Shown: positions 34,608 to 43,545 of the stretch, one piece after another
Layout of the letters: every line of letters starts with the position of its first letter
Numbering within the stretch: position 1 is the stretch's first letter
Assembly: GCA_029782145.1 (NCBI GenBank)
Contig: JAKOVH010000021.1
Span: 1-64,000 of the forward strand
From: Actinomycetes bacterium
GTDB taxonomy: Bacteria; Actinomycetota; Acidimicrobiia; Acidimicrobiales; Acidimicrobilacustridaceae
DNA length: 64,000 nucleotides
Direction of reading: 5' to 3'
Notes under the pieces: model-generated
What the model was told of the DNA's origin: nothing
The model's input: only the letters and a program-made list of their open reading frames with translations
Database searches by the model: none
Program-made: the position numbers and the translations under genes

Positions 34608-35287
34608 GGGATCACCACCACCGCGATGCGACCGTCAGCGGAGGCCGCCGCGATCGACGGGGCCGCGACCCCAGGCACCGCCACGGCGAGCTGGACCGCG
34701 CCGTTGCCCGAGGTGCTCGACGAGTCGGTCACGTCGGTGACCCGTCCTTCGGCCAGCACAGATTGGGTCGGGGTGCCGACCGACGATGTGGTCGGCGCCG
34801 ATTGGGTCTCGACCAGTTGCACCCGGTCCCCGACCGCGAGCGCTGTCGTCGGCGCGGATGCGGCAGCGACGGCCACCCCGACGATCGCCTCGTCGACGGC
34901 GAGGGCCCGCGCCGGGCCGAGCGCGTCCTCCACGAGAAGGCTCCCCGGGGTCAGATCGATCGCCGCCGTCCGGCCCACCACCGACTCCCTCTCGGTGGCC
35001 CCGATAGGTCGCAAGGCGGGGTCCGGTGCCACCTGGGCCACCGTGAGATCATCGAGGCCGATCGTGGCGCCAGCCGACACCGGCCGTGCCACGACTAGCA
35101 CCGATGCACGGTCCGAGCCGGCCAACTGAAGCCCGACGAACGCAACGATCGACACCGCCATGCACGCCACCGCCACCGCCGCAAGGGGCAGGCTCCGGCG
35201 GCGGGACCGACCGGGATCGATCCCGACCCGCCCGGCGCGTCCGTCACCAGATGGTGGCGTCTTCGATCGTGTGAGCGTGGAAGTCAT
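34604..35287 (-). CDS. CpaB/RcpC-like SAF-domain protein
   Basis: The 227-residue protein has one membrane helix (SLPLAAVAVACMAVSIVAFV, about residues 32-53) and then an SAF domain (VLVVARPVSAGATIGLDDLT ... VVGRTAAIDLTPGSLLVEDAL). In Tad systems the CpaB/RcpC protein carries such domains and helps the outer part of the machine. Here, in a Gram-positive-type envelope, it would face the wall. It overlaps the ATPase gene downstream. Confidence 0.8.
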   Translation of the reverse strand: MTSTLTRSKTPPSGDGRAGRVGIDPGRSRRRSLPLAAVAVACMAVSIVAFVGLQLAGSDRASVLVVARPVSAGATIGLDDLTVAQVAPDPALRPIGATERESVVGRTAAIDLTPGSLLVEDALGPARALAVDEAIVGVAVAAASAPTTALAVGDRVQLVETQSAPTTSSVGTPTQSVLAEGRVTDVTDSSSTSGNGAVQLAVAVPGVAAPSIAAASADGRIAVVVIP

Positions 35288-35302
35288 CGCCTGTGGTTCT
35301 CC

Positions 35303-36148
35303 TCAGCCTCGGCCCGGCGCCACCAGCGCCTGGGACTCCTCGATCCGCAACCCGAACGCCGCCGCCGGGCTGGTCACCTCACCCAGATCACCGACCTGGC
35401 CATCAGTCGCCGACCAGCGCAGGTGCCACACCACCGACACCGACACCGGCGCCAACCCGCCCTGATCTGTTCCGGAGCTGCGCCGGAACGTGTAGGAGCA
35501 CGACGAGGACGACGCCCCAGGGGTCCACTCCGTCCCGGCGTCGCCACACACGACGACCTCCGTCCCGAGCGTCCACAGTGCCCGCACCGGAACGGCCTCG
35601 ACCGTGGCGGTCAACCCACCGGCCGACGCAGACGCCGACATCACGGCCCAGTTGTCGACATGGAGCCACACCGGCAAGTTCACCAACCCGGTCCCACCGG
35701 CCGGCCATGTCCGCACCGCCGGGACCGGCACGGTCACCGCGTTCGCTGCCTGTTCGGCGAGCTCGGCCGCGGTCGGCCCGGTATCGATCGCCGTCGCCGG
35801 GTCCCACTGCTGCAAGAGCGAGTAGACGATCTCGCCGGTCGTGTTGTCCCGGCACTGCAACACCACCGGTGTGCCCGCCTCGAGCGTGCTCGTGTCGGTG
35901 ATACGCGGACCAACGAACGGCGGGTCACCAGGTACCACCGAGAAGTACGCGCACGTCCTCGTCGACGACCGGCCGCCACCGCCCGTGCCGCCACCCGGGG
36001 CCCCGTCTGAGCCGGGGGCATCGACCCGGACACCGCCGCCACTGCCATCGGTGTAGCCACCCGCGGATGCACCACGAGCTTCTGCTGCTGACCCTGGCAT
36101 CAGCGTTGCGGCGGCGAGTACGGCGACAACGACTGTCAGGCGCCGCAC
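35303..36148 (-). CDS. Secreted protein of the Tad operon, unknown function
   Basis: From a GTG at 36148 (with GGGGGG about seven bases upstream) the product has 281 residues: signal peptide RLTVVVAVLAAATLMPGSAA, a Gly-rich linker, and a domain with four Cys (RTCAYF, LQCRDN, VVCGD, SSCSY), probably two disulphides. No family is recognised, although similar secreted proteins accompany actinobacterial Tad loci. The start overlaps the upstream lipoprotein gene by 13 bases, indicating co-translation. An earlier in-frame start at 36199 is less likely because it would bury the signal peptide. Confidence 0.65.
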   Translation of the reverse strand: MRRLTVVVAVLAAATLMPGSAAEARGASAGGYTDGSGGGVRVDAPGSDGAPGGGTGGGGRSSTRTCAYFSVVPGDPPFVGPRITDTSTLEAGTPVVLQCRDNTTGEIVYSLLQQWDPATAIDTGPTAAELAEQAANAVTVPVPAVRTWPAGGTGLVNLPVWLHVDNWAVMSASASAGGLTATVEAVPVRALWTLGTEVVVCGDAGTEWTPGASSSSCSYTFRRSSGTDQGGLAPVSVSVVWHLRWSATDGQVGDLGEVTSPAAAFGLRIEESQALVAPGRG

Positions 36149-36735
36149 GTGCCGACCCCCCGCGCCTCGTCCACCTGGCTGCGCCCGATGACCACCCAAC
36201 CGGTTGGGTTCCGGCGGAGCTCCACGTCTTCGAGGGTCGTGGTCACCTGCGAGTCGAGCACGCCGCCAGTCGCCACGTCGACCGTCTGACCGTCATCGAC
36301 GAAGCAAGCTCGAAGCGAGGCTTCCTCCGCAGCCACGCTCACCGACAGCACCTCGATCGAGCGCTGCGACGGCTCGGGGAAGCGGAGCTGCTGACCGAAT
36401 CCGGCCCACGTGTTCACCTCGCTCGCCGCGGAGGCGAGGGCAGGGCCGGCCCACCAGGCGTCGAGGCGCCCCGATCCGGCGGCGGGGTCCATGAGGCTCG
36501 CCTCGAAGGCTTCGATGGCCGAGCGGTACGCCCGCTCCACAGCGGCCCGCTCAGCGTCGGCTGCCAGCGTCGTGCTCGTTGCAGCGGTGCCGTCATTGGA
36601 GGCGCTGGTCGCGCATCCGGCGAGGGTGGCGAGTAGCAGGGCCAGCACCGCTGCGGTCTGTGGCAGATGCCGGCCTCGACACGCATGCGGCGCGTCTTGG
36701 GGTCGACTGCGCGTGGTCGATGGTTCGATCGTCAT
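36136..36735 (-). CDS. Lipoprotein, first gene of the Tad operon
   Basis: The 199-residue product starts at ATG 36735 with a 20-residue basic stretch. It then has a lipoprotein signal (TAAVLALLLATLAGCATSAS, lipobox LAGC) and a soluble domain with an NTF2-like helical-beta pattern (AERAAVERAYRSAIEAFEAS ... GWVVIGRSQVDEA). It would be anchored outside the membrane. A role as an envelope partner of the pilus or transfer channel is inferred from its place at the head of the operon. Confidence 0.65.
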   Translation of the reverse strand: MTIEPSTTRSRPQDAPHACRGRHLPQTAAVLALLLATLAGCATSASNDGTAATSTTLAADAERAAVERAYRSAIEAFEASLMDPAAGSGRLDAWWAGPALASAASEVNTWAGFGQQLRFPEPSQRSIEVLSVSVAAEEASLRACFVDDGQTVDVATGGVLDSQVTTTLEDVELRRNPTGWVVIGRSQVDEARGVGTCGA

Positions 36736-37107
36736 CGGGCTGTGCACCCTTTCGCCGTGGACTCCGACGTCGAGTGACCCGCCAAGGTGCTCGACGTCGT
36801 GGGACGGCCAGCATGCGCACGCGCGGAGAGTGAGATTCGGTCGGGTCGGGTGATTTGTGCCGATCGGCCTATGACTTGACACGTGTGCTTGTGCCGTGGC
36901 CGGACCTTCGGTCCGGGTGCCGTGCTGCCCGGTCGGGTCCACGTCGTCAACCCGCCTCCGCAGGCTCCGGCGGGCGGGGCCCTTCGGGCTTGACGACGCC
37001 GCCCCGTCCGGGCGGGCCCGGAGGGCCAAGCCCCATCCACGTGGGCCTGCCGGCGCTACCGCCGGCCCCGATGCGGCTCGACGCCGCCATGCCCTGGAGC
37101 ACGCCCG
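36736..37107. other. Divergent promoter and leader region between Tad operon and the 147-residue gene
   Basis: This 372-bp stretch must hold the leftward Tad promoter and the rightward promoter. TTGACA at 36876-36881 is a good -35 for the rightward genes, but I see no matching -10. A hairpin follows (CCGGACC 36900-36906 / GGTCCGG 36910-36916), and then the structured repeat at 36946-36994, listed separately. Confidence 0.5.
36946..36994 (+). ncRNA. Structured leader repeat, copy 1
   Basis: The 30 bases from 36946 to 36975 (starting GTCAACCCGCCTCCGC) are identical to 37664-37693. They contain an internal hairpin (CCGCC/GGCGG). They are followed in both copies by a small stem with a TTC loop, GCCC-TTC-GGGC here, and by TTGAC, which pairs back with the initial GTCAA. 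The nested fold and the base change that keeps pairing in copy 2 suggest a functional RNA leader upstream of the 147-residue gene. Confidence 0.5.
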
Positions 37108-37551
37108 ATGAACCACGCGAGCCAGACCGGCACCCACCCGACCAGCCACCGTCCACCGCGGGACACCCGGGAGATCCTCACGATCGAGCCATGGCCCGAC
37201 CCGGTCGTGGAGCGCGATCCCGGTTCGCATCCCACCGCAAGCGCCGAGACGCTCGTGTGGTGGACACCGGTGCTCGGACCGACCGCCGCCATGATGGCCC
37301 AGCGCTTCGCGGCAGCCCTCGCCCACCAGCCGCGACTCCAGATCACCACGGCCGATGTGGCCCGAACCTTCGGGATGGGCAACAGCAACGGTCGAGTCCG
37401 TGCCGCCATCGCCCGTCTCGAGCGCTTCGACCTGGTGACCTGCCACGGCCAGGCGATCTACCTGCGCACCGCGCTGGCGCCGCTCAGTCGCCGTCACCTC
37501 GACCAGCTGCCGAGCTACCTGCGCGAGCTCTACGAGACACGCCACCGGTGA
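37108..37551 (+). CDS. Probable winged-helix DNA-binding protein of the transfer region
   Basis: The 147-residue protein has a disordered N-terminal third and a C-terminal part (about residues 70-135) reading ITTADVARTFGMGNSNGRVR, AAIARLERFDLVTCHGQAIY. That is a helix-turn-helix with a beta-wing arrangement. It may regulate mobilisation genes. It is preceded by one copy of the structured leader and followed by the second copy and ardC on the same strand. Confidence 0.55.
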   Translation: MNHASQTGTHPTSHRPPRDTREILTIEPWPDPVVERDPGSHPTASAETLVWWTPVLGPTAAMMAQRFAAALAHQPRLQITTADVARTFGMGNSNGRVRAAIARLERFDLVTCHGQAIYLRTALAPLSRRHLDQLPSYLRELYETRHR

Positions 37552-37663
37552 CGCATCGCACGTCGACCCGACCAGCCCGCGTCCGGTCGGGTCGACGAGC
37601 ACGTCCGGGGTGCCGTGGCCCGCCTGGCGGCGGGGTGCCGTGATCGCCCACCGCCGGAGCAGC

Positions 37664-37713
37664 GTCAACCCGCCTCCGCAGGCTCCGGCGGGCTTCGCCC
37701 CTTCGGGGTTGAC
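37664..37713 (+). ncRNA. Structured leader repeat, copy 2
   Basis: Bases 37664-37693 repeat 36946-36975 exactly. The next hairpin is CCCC-TTC-GGGG, where copy 1 has GCCC-TTC-GGGC: two changes that preserve the pair. GTTGAC at the end pairs with the starting GTCAAC. The element ends about 80 bases upstream of the ardC start, so it could act as a riboregulator or translation control. Confidence 0.5.
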
Positions 37714-37791
37714 CCCGCCCCTTGCGCGGCGGGCGGACCGCCCGGAGGGCGAAGCCCCGGCACCGACGGGGCCATCACCCAAGGAGCCCCG

Positions 37792-38694
37792 ATGCGAGCA
37801 GACGATCTCTACGCCACCATCACCGACCAGCTCATCGCCGACATCGAAGCGGGCGCCGGCGACTGGCGAATGCCCTGGCACACCCTCGCGACCCACGCGC
37901 CATCCAGCGTCGAAGGCCGCCGCTACCGCGGCGTCAACGCCTTGTGGCTGGCCATGGTCGCAGACGCCCGCGGCTGGTCCTCCGGGGTGTGGGCCACCTA
38001 CAAGGCCTGGCAACGCCACGGCGCCCAGGTCCGACGCGGCGAACACGGCACCTCCGTCCTGCTGTGGAAGACCCTCCAAGGTGACTCGAACGAGTCCGAG
38101 GACGCGGCCGTCGCCGAGCGCTCGACGCGCCCGACGCGCCGACTCGTCGCCCGCACCTTCACCGTCTTCGCCGTAGAGCAGACCGACGCAGCCGACCAGG
38201 CGAGCAAACCCACCGAAGCCCCACCGGTCGAGCACGTCACGCGGATCGCACACGCCGAGGCCTACTTCGCTGCGATTGCCGCCACCGTGCGCCTCGGCGG
38301 CGACCGAGCCTGCTACCGACCCGCCAGCGACACCATCGAGCTCCCCGACCCGGCCCGGTTCGACCAACCCGAACACTTCTGGGCCACCGCGGCTCACGAG
38401 CACGTCCACTGGACCGGACACCCCAGCCGCCTCGACCGCGACCTCACCGGCCGCTTCGGATCCGACGCCTACGCCGCCGAGGAGCTCGTCGCCGAACTCG
38501 GCGCCGCCATGTGGTCGGCCGAAGCCCGACTCACCACGGTCACCCGAGCCGATCACGCCGCCTACCTCGCCGGGTGGCTGCGCATCCTGCGAGCCGACCC
38601 CCGCCACCTGCTCACCATCGCCAGCCGAGCCCAACGAGCCCTCGACCACCTCACCGCAGTCGCCAGCCGGCACCCCACGGTCGCCGACACCTGA
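37792..38694 (+). CDS. ardC: ArdC-like antirestriction protein
   Basis: The 300-residue protein has the ArdC N-terminal ssDNA-binding domain (DLYATITDQLIADIEAGAGD, YRGVNALWLAMVADARGWSS, KAWQRHGAQVRRGEHGTSVL) and a C-terminal zinc-metallopeptidase-like domain with AAHEHVHWTGH (HExxH-like, HEHVH). ArdC proteins protect incoming single-stranded plasmid DNA from host restriction during conjugation. ATG 37792 has AAGGAG five bases upstream. It is preceded by the second structured leader. Confidence 0.9.
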   Translation: MRADDLYATITDQLIADIEAGAGDWRMPWHTLATHAPSSVEGRRYRGVNALWLAMVADARGWSSGVWATYKAWQRHGAQVRRGEHGTSVLLWKTLQGDSNESEDAAVAERSTRPTRRLVARTFTVFAVEQTDAADQASKPTEAPPVEHVTRIAHAEAYFAAIAATVRLGGDRACYRPASDTIELPDPARFDQPEHFWATAAHEHVHWTGHPSRLDRDLTGRFGSDAYAAEELVAELGAAMWSAEARLTTVTRADHAAYLAGWLRILRADPRHLLTIASRAQRALDHLTAVASRHPTVADT

Positions 38695-38807
38695 GCCACA
38701 GGGTTCCGTACCCAGCGGGCGCAGAACCCGTCGCCACCGCGATGCGGTAGCCGGCCGGTTGCGTCGGGTACCGACGACGGGACCCGCCGAGGACGGGACG
38801 CGGCGAC

Positions 38808-39092
38808 TCACTCGCCCGTCCCGGTCTCGGCCGGACCACGCTTGGCTCGAGACCGGCGCGCCGACAGCGCACCGAGCTCGACACCCAGGAACGCCGCCGC
38901 CTGTTCCCGAGTCACACCAGTGGAGGCCAGATCCTCGAGCGTCGCGCCCAGCGCTTCGCCGGCCGCGACGCGCTGGGCATCGAGCGACTCACAGCGCCGC
39001 CACGCCCTCGCCGTCGCCCGCAGCGCCTGCTCCTGCGCACCCGCTGCCTGGCGCTGCCACGCCCTCAGATCACGAACCGCGTCACGCCCCAA
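38808..39092 (-). CDS. Small helical protein next to the relaxase
   Basis: A 94-residue Ala/Arg-rich protein, largely one or two helices (DLRAWQRQAAGAQEQALRAT) followed by STGVTREQAAAFLGVELGAL, which could be a short helix-turn-helix. It is divergent from the relaxase gene. A relaxosome accessory or regulatory role is possible from position alone. The segment between ardC and this gene (38695-38807) holds several inverted repeats, such as GGGTTC/GAACCC at 38701-38730. Confidence 0.5.
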   Translation of the reverse strand: MGRDAVRDLRAWQRQAAGAQEQALRATARAWRRCESLDAQRVAAGEALGATLEDLASTGVTREQAAAFLGVELGALSARRSRAKRGPAETGTGE

Positions 39093-39255
39093 AGCCAGTC
39101 ACCTCCGTCCGTCACCGCACGCACCACCCGGCGCGCGCTCACTACGACGAACACACCCACCCACACCGACGCGACGCGTCGCGCCCCAGCCGCCACGACC
39201 GCCCCCCCACGCACCCGCTCCCAACCGGCCAGAACCAGCGAGCGACACAGAACAT

Positions 39256-39305
39256 CACCGGCTCCGCCGGTGTGCACGCGACACCCCAGTCCCACCCGGG
39301 TGGGA
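39256..39305. promoter_or_regulatory. Hairpin and perfect palindrome upstream of the relaxase (operator or oriT candidate)
   Basis: CACCGG (39256-39261) pairs with CCGGTG (39267-39272), and TCCCACCCGGGTGGGA (39290-39305) is a perfect 16-bp palindrome ending nine bases before the relaxase GTG. Relaxases commonly bind inverted repeats next to their nic site and near their own promoter. No nic consensus is recognised, so this could equally be an operator. Confidence 0.45.
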
Positions 39306-39314
39306 ACACCGGTC

Positions 39315-42300
39315 GTGTTGTCGATCGCCAAGCTCCGCGTCGGCTCCGAGGCCTACCAACTCACCGGGGTCGCCCAGTCCCTCGACGACTACTACTCCGG
39401 CTCGGGGGAGGCCGCCGGGTGGTGGGCCGGCACCGGCGCCAACGTGCTCGGCCTCGACGGCGAAGTCGATGGCGATGATCTGCGGGCGGTGCTCGCCGGG
39501 ATCCAGCCCGGCACCGGTGGGCTGTCCCCGAACGAGGAAACGATCCGTCCGCACCCGAGGCGGGTCCCGGGGTTCGACCTGACCTTCAAAGCCCCCAAGT
39601 CCGCGTCGGTGCTCTACGCGATCAGCGACGACCCCCGCGTGCAGGGGGCGATCATCGACGCCTCAGAAGCAGCGCTGCGCGACACGCTGGCGTGGTTGGA
39701 GCGAGAGGGGATGGCGGTGCGGCGGGGGAGCGACGACCGCCGGTACCTCGCCAACCTCGAGGCCCACAACCCCACACTCGTCGCCACCAAGGCGGTCCGG
39801 GTCGAACGTGGTGCCGAGCTGGTGGCGGCGGTGTTCCGGCACCGAACCTCGAGGTCCGGGGACCCGCTGCTGCATTGGCACGTGTTGGTCCCGAACATGG
39901 TCCGCGGCGCGGACGGCCGCTGGTCGGCATTCCTGCATCCCGAGATCTTCCGGCTGCAGCGAGCCGCGGGTGAGGTGTTCCAAGCTGCGCTACGAGATGG
40001 TTTGACCCAGCGGCTCGGGGTGCGGTGGCGGCCCGGGCGACACGTCCCCGAGATTGCAGGAATCCCCCAAGCGGTGCTCGACGCGTTCTCGAAGCGTTCC
40101 GCCGAGATCGCCGCCTGGCTCGATGACCACAACCGACCCGAGAGCCCGACCGCACGCCAAGACGCGGTGTTGGCCACCCGCCGAGGCAAGCCCGAGATGG
40201 AAGGCGAACGCCTCGACCTCGCATGGAAGCGCGAAGCCGCCGCGCTCGGCTTCGGACCCGAACACGCCGAAGCCCTCCTCCACGCCCGCCCCGTCGACGC
40301 CCCCCGACCCGCGGGATCGTGGCAGCTCCCCGAGACCTCTGTCGGGGCCGACGGTGCCCCGAGCACGCACGCGCGCACTGTGCCCGGCGAGGTGTGGATC
40401 GCTGGGCTGCTGGCCGGTGACCTGCTTTCGAGCGACGCCACCTTCGCCCTGCCCGATCTCTACCGGGTGGTCGCCCAGCAGCTCGGTGAGGGGGCGTCGG
40501 TCGCGACGATCGACCGCATCGCCGCGCAGGTCCTGGCGTCCGGCCAGGTCCTGCCCGTCACAGGCCCCGCTCGTCGCGATGGCATGGATCGGTGGACCTC
40601 CAAGGCCATGGCCGCCACCGAACGACGCCTCCTCGACGCCTACCACCACACCGACACCCACCGCCCGGTCGACCCCGCAGCGGTGGACGCGGCCCTCGAC
40701 GCCTATCGGACCCTCGGCCCGGACCAGAGCGTCGCGCTCCGGGCCATCGCTGCCAGCCCTGACGCAGTCGCCGTGCTGATCGGGCCTGCCGGCACCGGCA
40801 AGACCCACACCCTCGCCGCCATCTCCGCCGCCTATAGGACAGCCGGGTTGGAGCCGGTCGGTGCGGCACCATCGGCAAGGGCGGCGGCCGAGCTCGAGGC
40901 CGGCGCCAGCATCGACGCGTCCACCCTGCACTCGCTGCGCTACCGGTGGCGACGACCCGGAAACGGCCCCGACGCCGCCACGGTGCTGATCGTCGACGAG
41001 GCGGCCATGGCCACCACCGGCGACCTCGAACCCCTCCTCACCGCCACCGTCGCCGCCGGAGGAAGGGTGCTCTTGGTCGGCGACCACCACCAGCTCCCCG
41101 AAGTCGGACCCGGCGGCGCCCTCGCTGCCGCCGCCACCCGCTGCCGCACCGTCGCCGAGCTCACGGTGAATCGCCGCCAGCTCGAAACGTGGGAACACGA
41201 AGCTCTCGCGGAGCTGCGTGCCGGATCGGTCCCCACGGCAGTCGACGCCTACCGGGCCCACAACCGAGTCGTGGTCACCGCCGACCACCACACGATGGTC
41301 ACAACCGCCGTCGACCGCTACATCGACGCGCTCCGCCAGGGTCTGCGACCGGTACTCCTTGCCGGAACCAACAACACCGTGCGCATGTTGAACGACGAGG
41401 TCCGGACCCGCCTCGCGGAGAACGGGGCACTCGACCTCGACGCCGAGATCGCCACCAGCCACCACCGATCGCTGGTGGTCGGCGACCGGGTCGTGCTGCG
41501 CCGCAACGACACCATCACCCAACCAGGCGGGCAGCTGGCTCGGGTCCGCAACAGCGACGTCGCCACCATCATCGGACCGGCCGCAGGCGGCGGCATCCAG
41601 ATCCACCGCGACACCGATAACCACACGATCACCCTGCCCGCGGACTACCTGTCCGCCGGTTGGGTCGACCACGCCTACGCCGTCACCGCCCACCGGGCCC
41701 AGGGCGGCACCTGGGACACCGCCATCGCCGTGGGGCTCGATGGCCTTTACCGCGAAGCCGCCTACGTGCAGCTTTCCCGCGGCCGACATTCGAACACCCT
41801 GATCATCCCAGCGGAACAGATGCAGACAGTCGATGCTGAGCTCACCCGCCACAACCACGGCATCCCCCTCCCGGGCGATAGCCCCGATGACCCCTTCGAC
41901 GAGCTTCTCGGACGGCTCGCCCGGTCGGGCGCCAAACAGCTCGCTCTCAGTCGTGATCCCGACGCCGATGTCATCGTCGAGCTCGCCGCCACACACCCCG
42001 TCCCCGAACTCGAAGCCCTCGCCGCCCTGGCCCGCACCGTCGAACACCAGGCCACCGACATCATCGGGATCGACCCCTCCCACCTCGCCCGCTCCATCAC
42101 CCGGGCTGAGCACACCGCACGACACGTGCACCTCGGTGCCCAGGTCAAAGCGTTCGACCGGCACAACATCGGCATCGTCACCGCCATCGACGACCACGCC
42201 GGCACCGTCGACCTCCGCTTCACCTCCCGCACCGGTATCACCGGCGAGCGCACACTGCCGTGGACCGAAACCCAACTCGTCGACCGCCACCTGCCAGCGG

Positions 42301-43022
42301 CCCGAGCGCTCCCACCCGAGGCTCAGCACCATCTCAACACCCTCCGCAGCGCGGCCGCGGTGACGCTGCAGCGATGGGAACACCACCTGGTCGACAACGG
42401 TGTCAGCCCAGGCGACGCCAGACGCTACGACAGGGCCGTCGGTGTCCTTGTCGACCGCCAGGCCCGACACCTCGCCGCCACCCAGCCAGCCTGGCTCACC
42501 GACACCCTCGGACCTCGACCCGACCACCCCCACGCCGCCCAGGTGTGGGACCACACCGTCGACACCATCGCCCAGCACCGTCTCCGCCACCCCCAACCCG
42601 GCACGATCGGGCTCGGCCTCGACGTCGGCACCGACGCCACGGCGCTGCGCCACCAGGTCCTCCAGGCCCGCCACCAGATCCACGACCTCGAGACCATCAC
42701 CCCACGGCAGCTGCAACGCAGCCACACCGAGCTCGTCGAACGCCGCAGCGAGCTCGACGCCATCCTGGCCACCGCCCCACCCGACACCCGCCGGCTCATC
42801 GACCGACTCACCAGCGACAACCCGCCCACCCTCGCAGAGGCTCACGACGAGCTGCAGCACGCCCTCGATGTGAGCGACGCCCGACGGAAGTGGATCCTGC
42901 AGCACTGGCCCCACGTCATCGAACACCTCCAGGTCGAAGCAGCCCTCGAGCCCACCGAGGACCGTCACCCGGACCGTGGCGTCGCCGAGCAACTGGCGCT
43001 CGACACCGGGCCGGAGCTGTAG
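39315..43022 (+). CDS. MobF (TrwC/TraI-type) relaxase-helicase
   Basis: The 1235-residue protein starts at GTG 39315 (VLSIAKLRVG, the usual TrwC-like start). The relaxase domain (residues 1-300) has the DDYYSGSGE tyrosines and the HUH motif region SGDPLLHWHVLVPN. The helicase domain (about 480-880) has Walker A GPAGTGKT, LIVDEAAMA (Walker B), VGDHHQLPEVGPGGAL and VTAHRAQGGTWD. The C-terminal 300 residues are helical. It nicks at oriT, stays bound to the DNA 5' end and unwinds the strand for transfer. Confidence 0.93.
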   Translation: MLSIAKLRVGSEAYQLTGVAQSLDDYYSGSGEAAGWWAGTGANVLGLDGEVDGDDLRAVLAGIQPGTGGLSPNEETIRPHPRRVPGFDLTFKAPKSASVLYAISDDPRVQGAIIDASEAALRDTLAWLEREGMAVRRGSDDRRYLANLEAHNPTLVATKAVRVERGAELVAAVFRHRTSRSGDPLLHWHVLVPNMVRGADGRWSAFLHPEIFRLQRAAGEVFQAALRDGLTQRLGVRWRPGRHVPEIAGIPQAVLDAFSKRSAEIAAWLDDHNRPESPTARQDAVLATRRGKPEMEGERLDLAWKREAAALGFGPEHAEALLHARPVDAPRPAGSWQLPETSVGADGAPSTHARTVPGEVWIAGLLAGDLLSSDATFALPDLYRVVAQQLGEGASVATIDRIAAQVLASGQVLPVTGPARRDGMDRWTSKAMAATERRLLDAYHHTDTHRPVDPAAVDAALDAYRTLGPDQSVALRAIAASPDAVAVLIGPAGTGKTHTLAAISAAYRTAGLEPVGAAPSARAAAELEAGASIDASTLHSLRYRWRRPGNGPDAATVLIVDEAAMATTGDLEPLLTATVAAGGRVLLVGDHHQLPEVGPGGALAAAATRCRTVAELTVNRRQLETWEHEALAELRAGSVPTAVDAYRAHNRVVVTADHHTMVTTAVDRYIDALRQGLRPVLLAGTNNTVRMLNDEVRTRLAENGALDLDAEIATSHHRSLVVGDRVVLRRNDTITQPGGQLARVRNSDVATIIGPAAGGGIQIHRDTDNHTITLPADYLSAGWVDHAYAVTAHRAQGGTWDTAIAVGLDGLYREAAYVQLSRGRHSNTLIIPAEQMQTVDAELTRHNHGIPLPGDSPDDPFDELLGRLARSGAKQLALSRDPDADVIVELAATHPVPELEALAALARTVEHQATDIIGIDPSHLARSITRAEHTARHVHLGAQVKAFDRHNIGIVTAIDDHAGTVDLRFTSRTGITGERTLPWTETQLVDRHLPAARALPPEAQHHLNTLRSAAAVTLQRWEHHLVDNGVSPGDARRYDRAVGVLVDRQARHLAATQPAWLTDTLGPRPDHPHAAQVWDHTVDTIAQHRLRHPQPGTIGLGLDVGTDATALRHQVLQARHQIHDLETITPRQLQRSHTELVERRSELDAILATAPPDTRRLIDRLTSDNPPTLAEAHDELQHALDVSDARRKWILQHWPHVIEHLQVEAALEPTEDRHPDRGVAEQLALDTGPEL

Positions 43023-43155
43023 CCGACACCGAGCGGTGATGAGTCGAACGGACTGTTTCAGTCGAGTCGCGCGGACACTCACGGCCGGCGGATCTACAGT
43101 CGCCGCTGTTGGCCGTCCGCCTGGCCGACATGCGCCGGATCCGCCATCCGGCACA

Positions 43156-43181
43156 GCGCCCCGGTCCCGCCACCGGGGCGC
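43156..43181. terminator. GC-rich hairpin after the relaxase gene
   Basis: GCGCCCCGGT (43156-43165) pairs perfectly with ACCGGGGCGC (43172-43181) across a 6-base loop. It lies 134 bases after the relaxase stop and 47 bases beyond the end of the convergent 105-residue gene. There is no T-run, as is common for actinobacterial bidirectional terminators. Confidence 0.5.
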
Positions 43182-43227
43182 TCACGCGCCCGACCGACCC
43201 GCACCATCGACGAGACGACGCGGCGGG

Positions 43228-43545
43228 TCACTCCCGCCCGACGAGCTTGGCGAGGTCGTTGAGGTTGCCCCTCACGTCACCGAACGGCGCTCGCATCCGA
43301 ACCACGATCGCCTCGACATCGGCCTCCAGGCGCAGCAACCGCTCGACCTCATCGAGTAGCTGGCGGACCTGGGCCGCAGGCAGGTTCGGTGCCATCCCCA
43401 AGGAGCGATGCATGGTCACCACCTCGCCAACGGTGAGCGGGCTCGACACGAACCTCACCGTACCGAACAAATGTTCGATCCGTCCAGAGGGTCGCACCCT
43501 CCGCGCGTTGTCAGGCCACGAGGTCCGGTGGTCCATCATCGTCAC
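43228..43545 (-). CDS. Small hypothetical protein downstream of the transfer genes
   Basis: A 105-residue product from ATG 43545. The C-terminal 60 residues form a helical pattern (AAQVRQLLDEVERLLRLEAD) with no recognised motif, and the first 40 are polar. The start overlaps the end of the upstream gene by 35 bases, so an internal start (Met at residue 45 or 51) is possible. It is the last gene of the leftward unit that begins at the coupling protein. Confidence 0.5.
   Translation of the reverse strand: MTMMDHRTSWPDNARRVRPSGRIEHLFGTVRFVSSPLTVGEVVTMHRSLGMAPNLPAAQVRQLLDEVERLLRLEADVEAIVVRMRAPFGDVRGNLNDLAKLVGRE

Noticed and set aside
36136..38811. 891-codon open frame on the minus strand
   Set aside because: Only its last 199 codons (from ATG 36735) have a signal peptide and protein-like composition; the rest is antisense to ardC and the 147-residue gene.
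39990..43154. 1054-codon open frame on the minus strand
   Set aside because: It is antisense to the well-supported relaxase-helicase and has the Gly/Val/Asp-rich composition of a GC-rich shadow frame.
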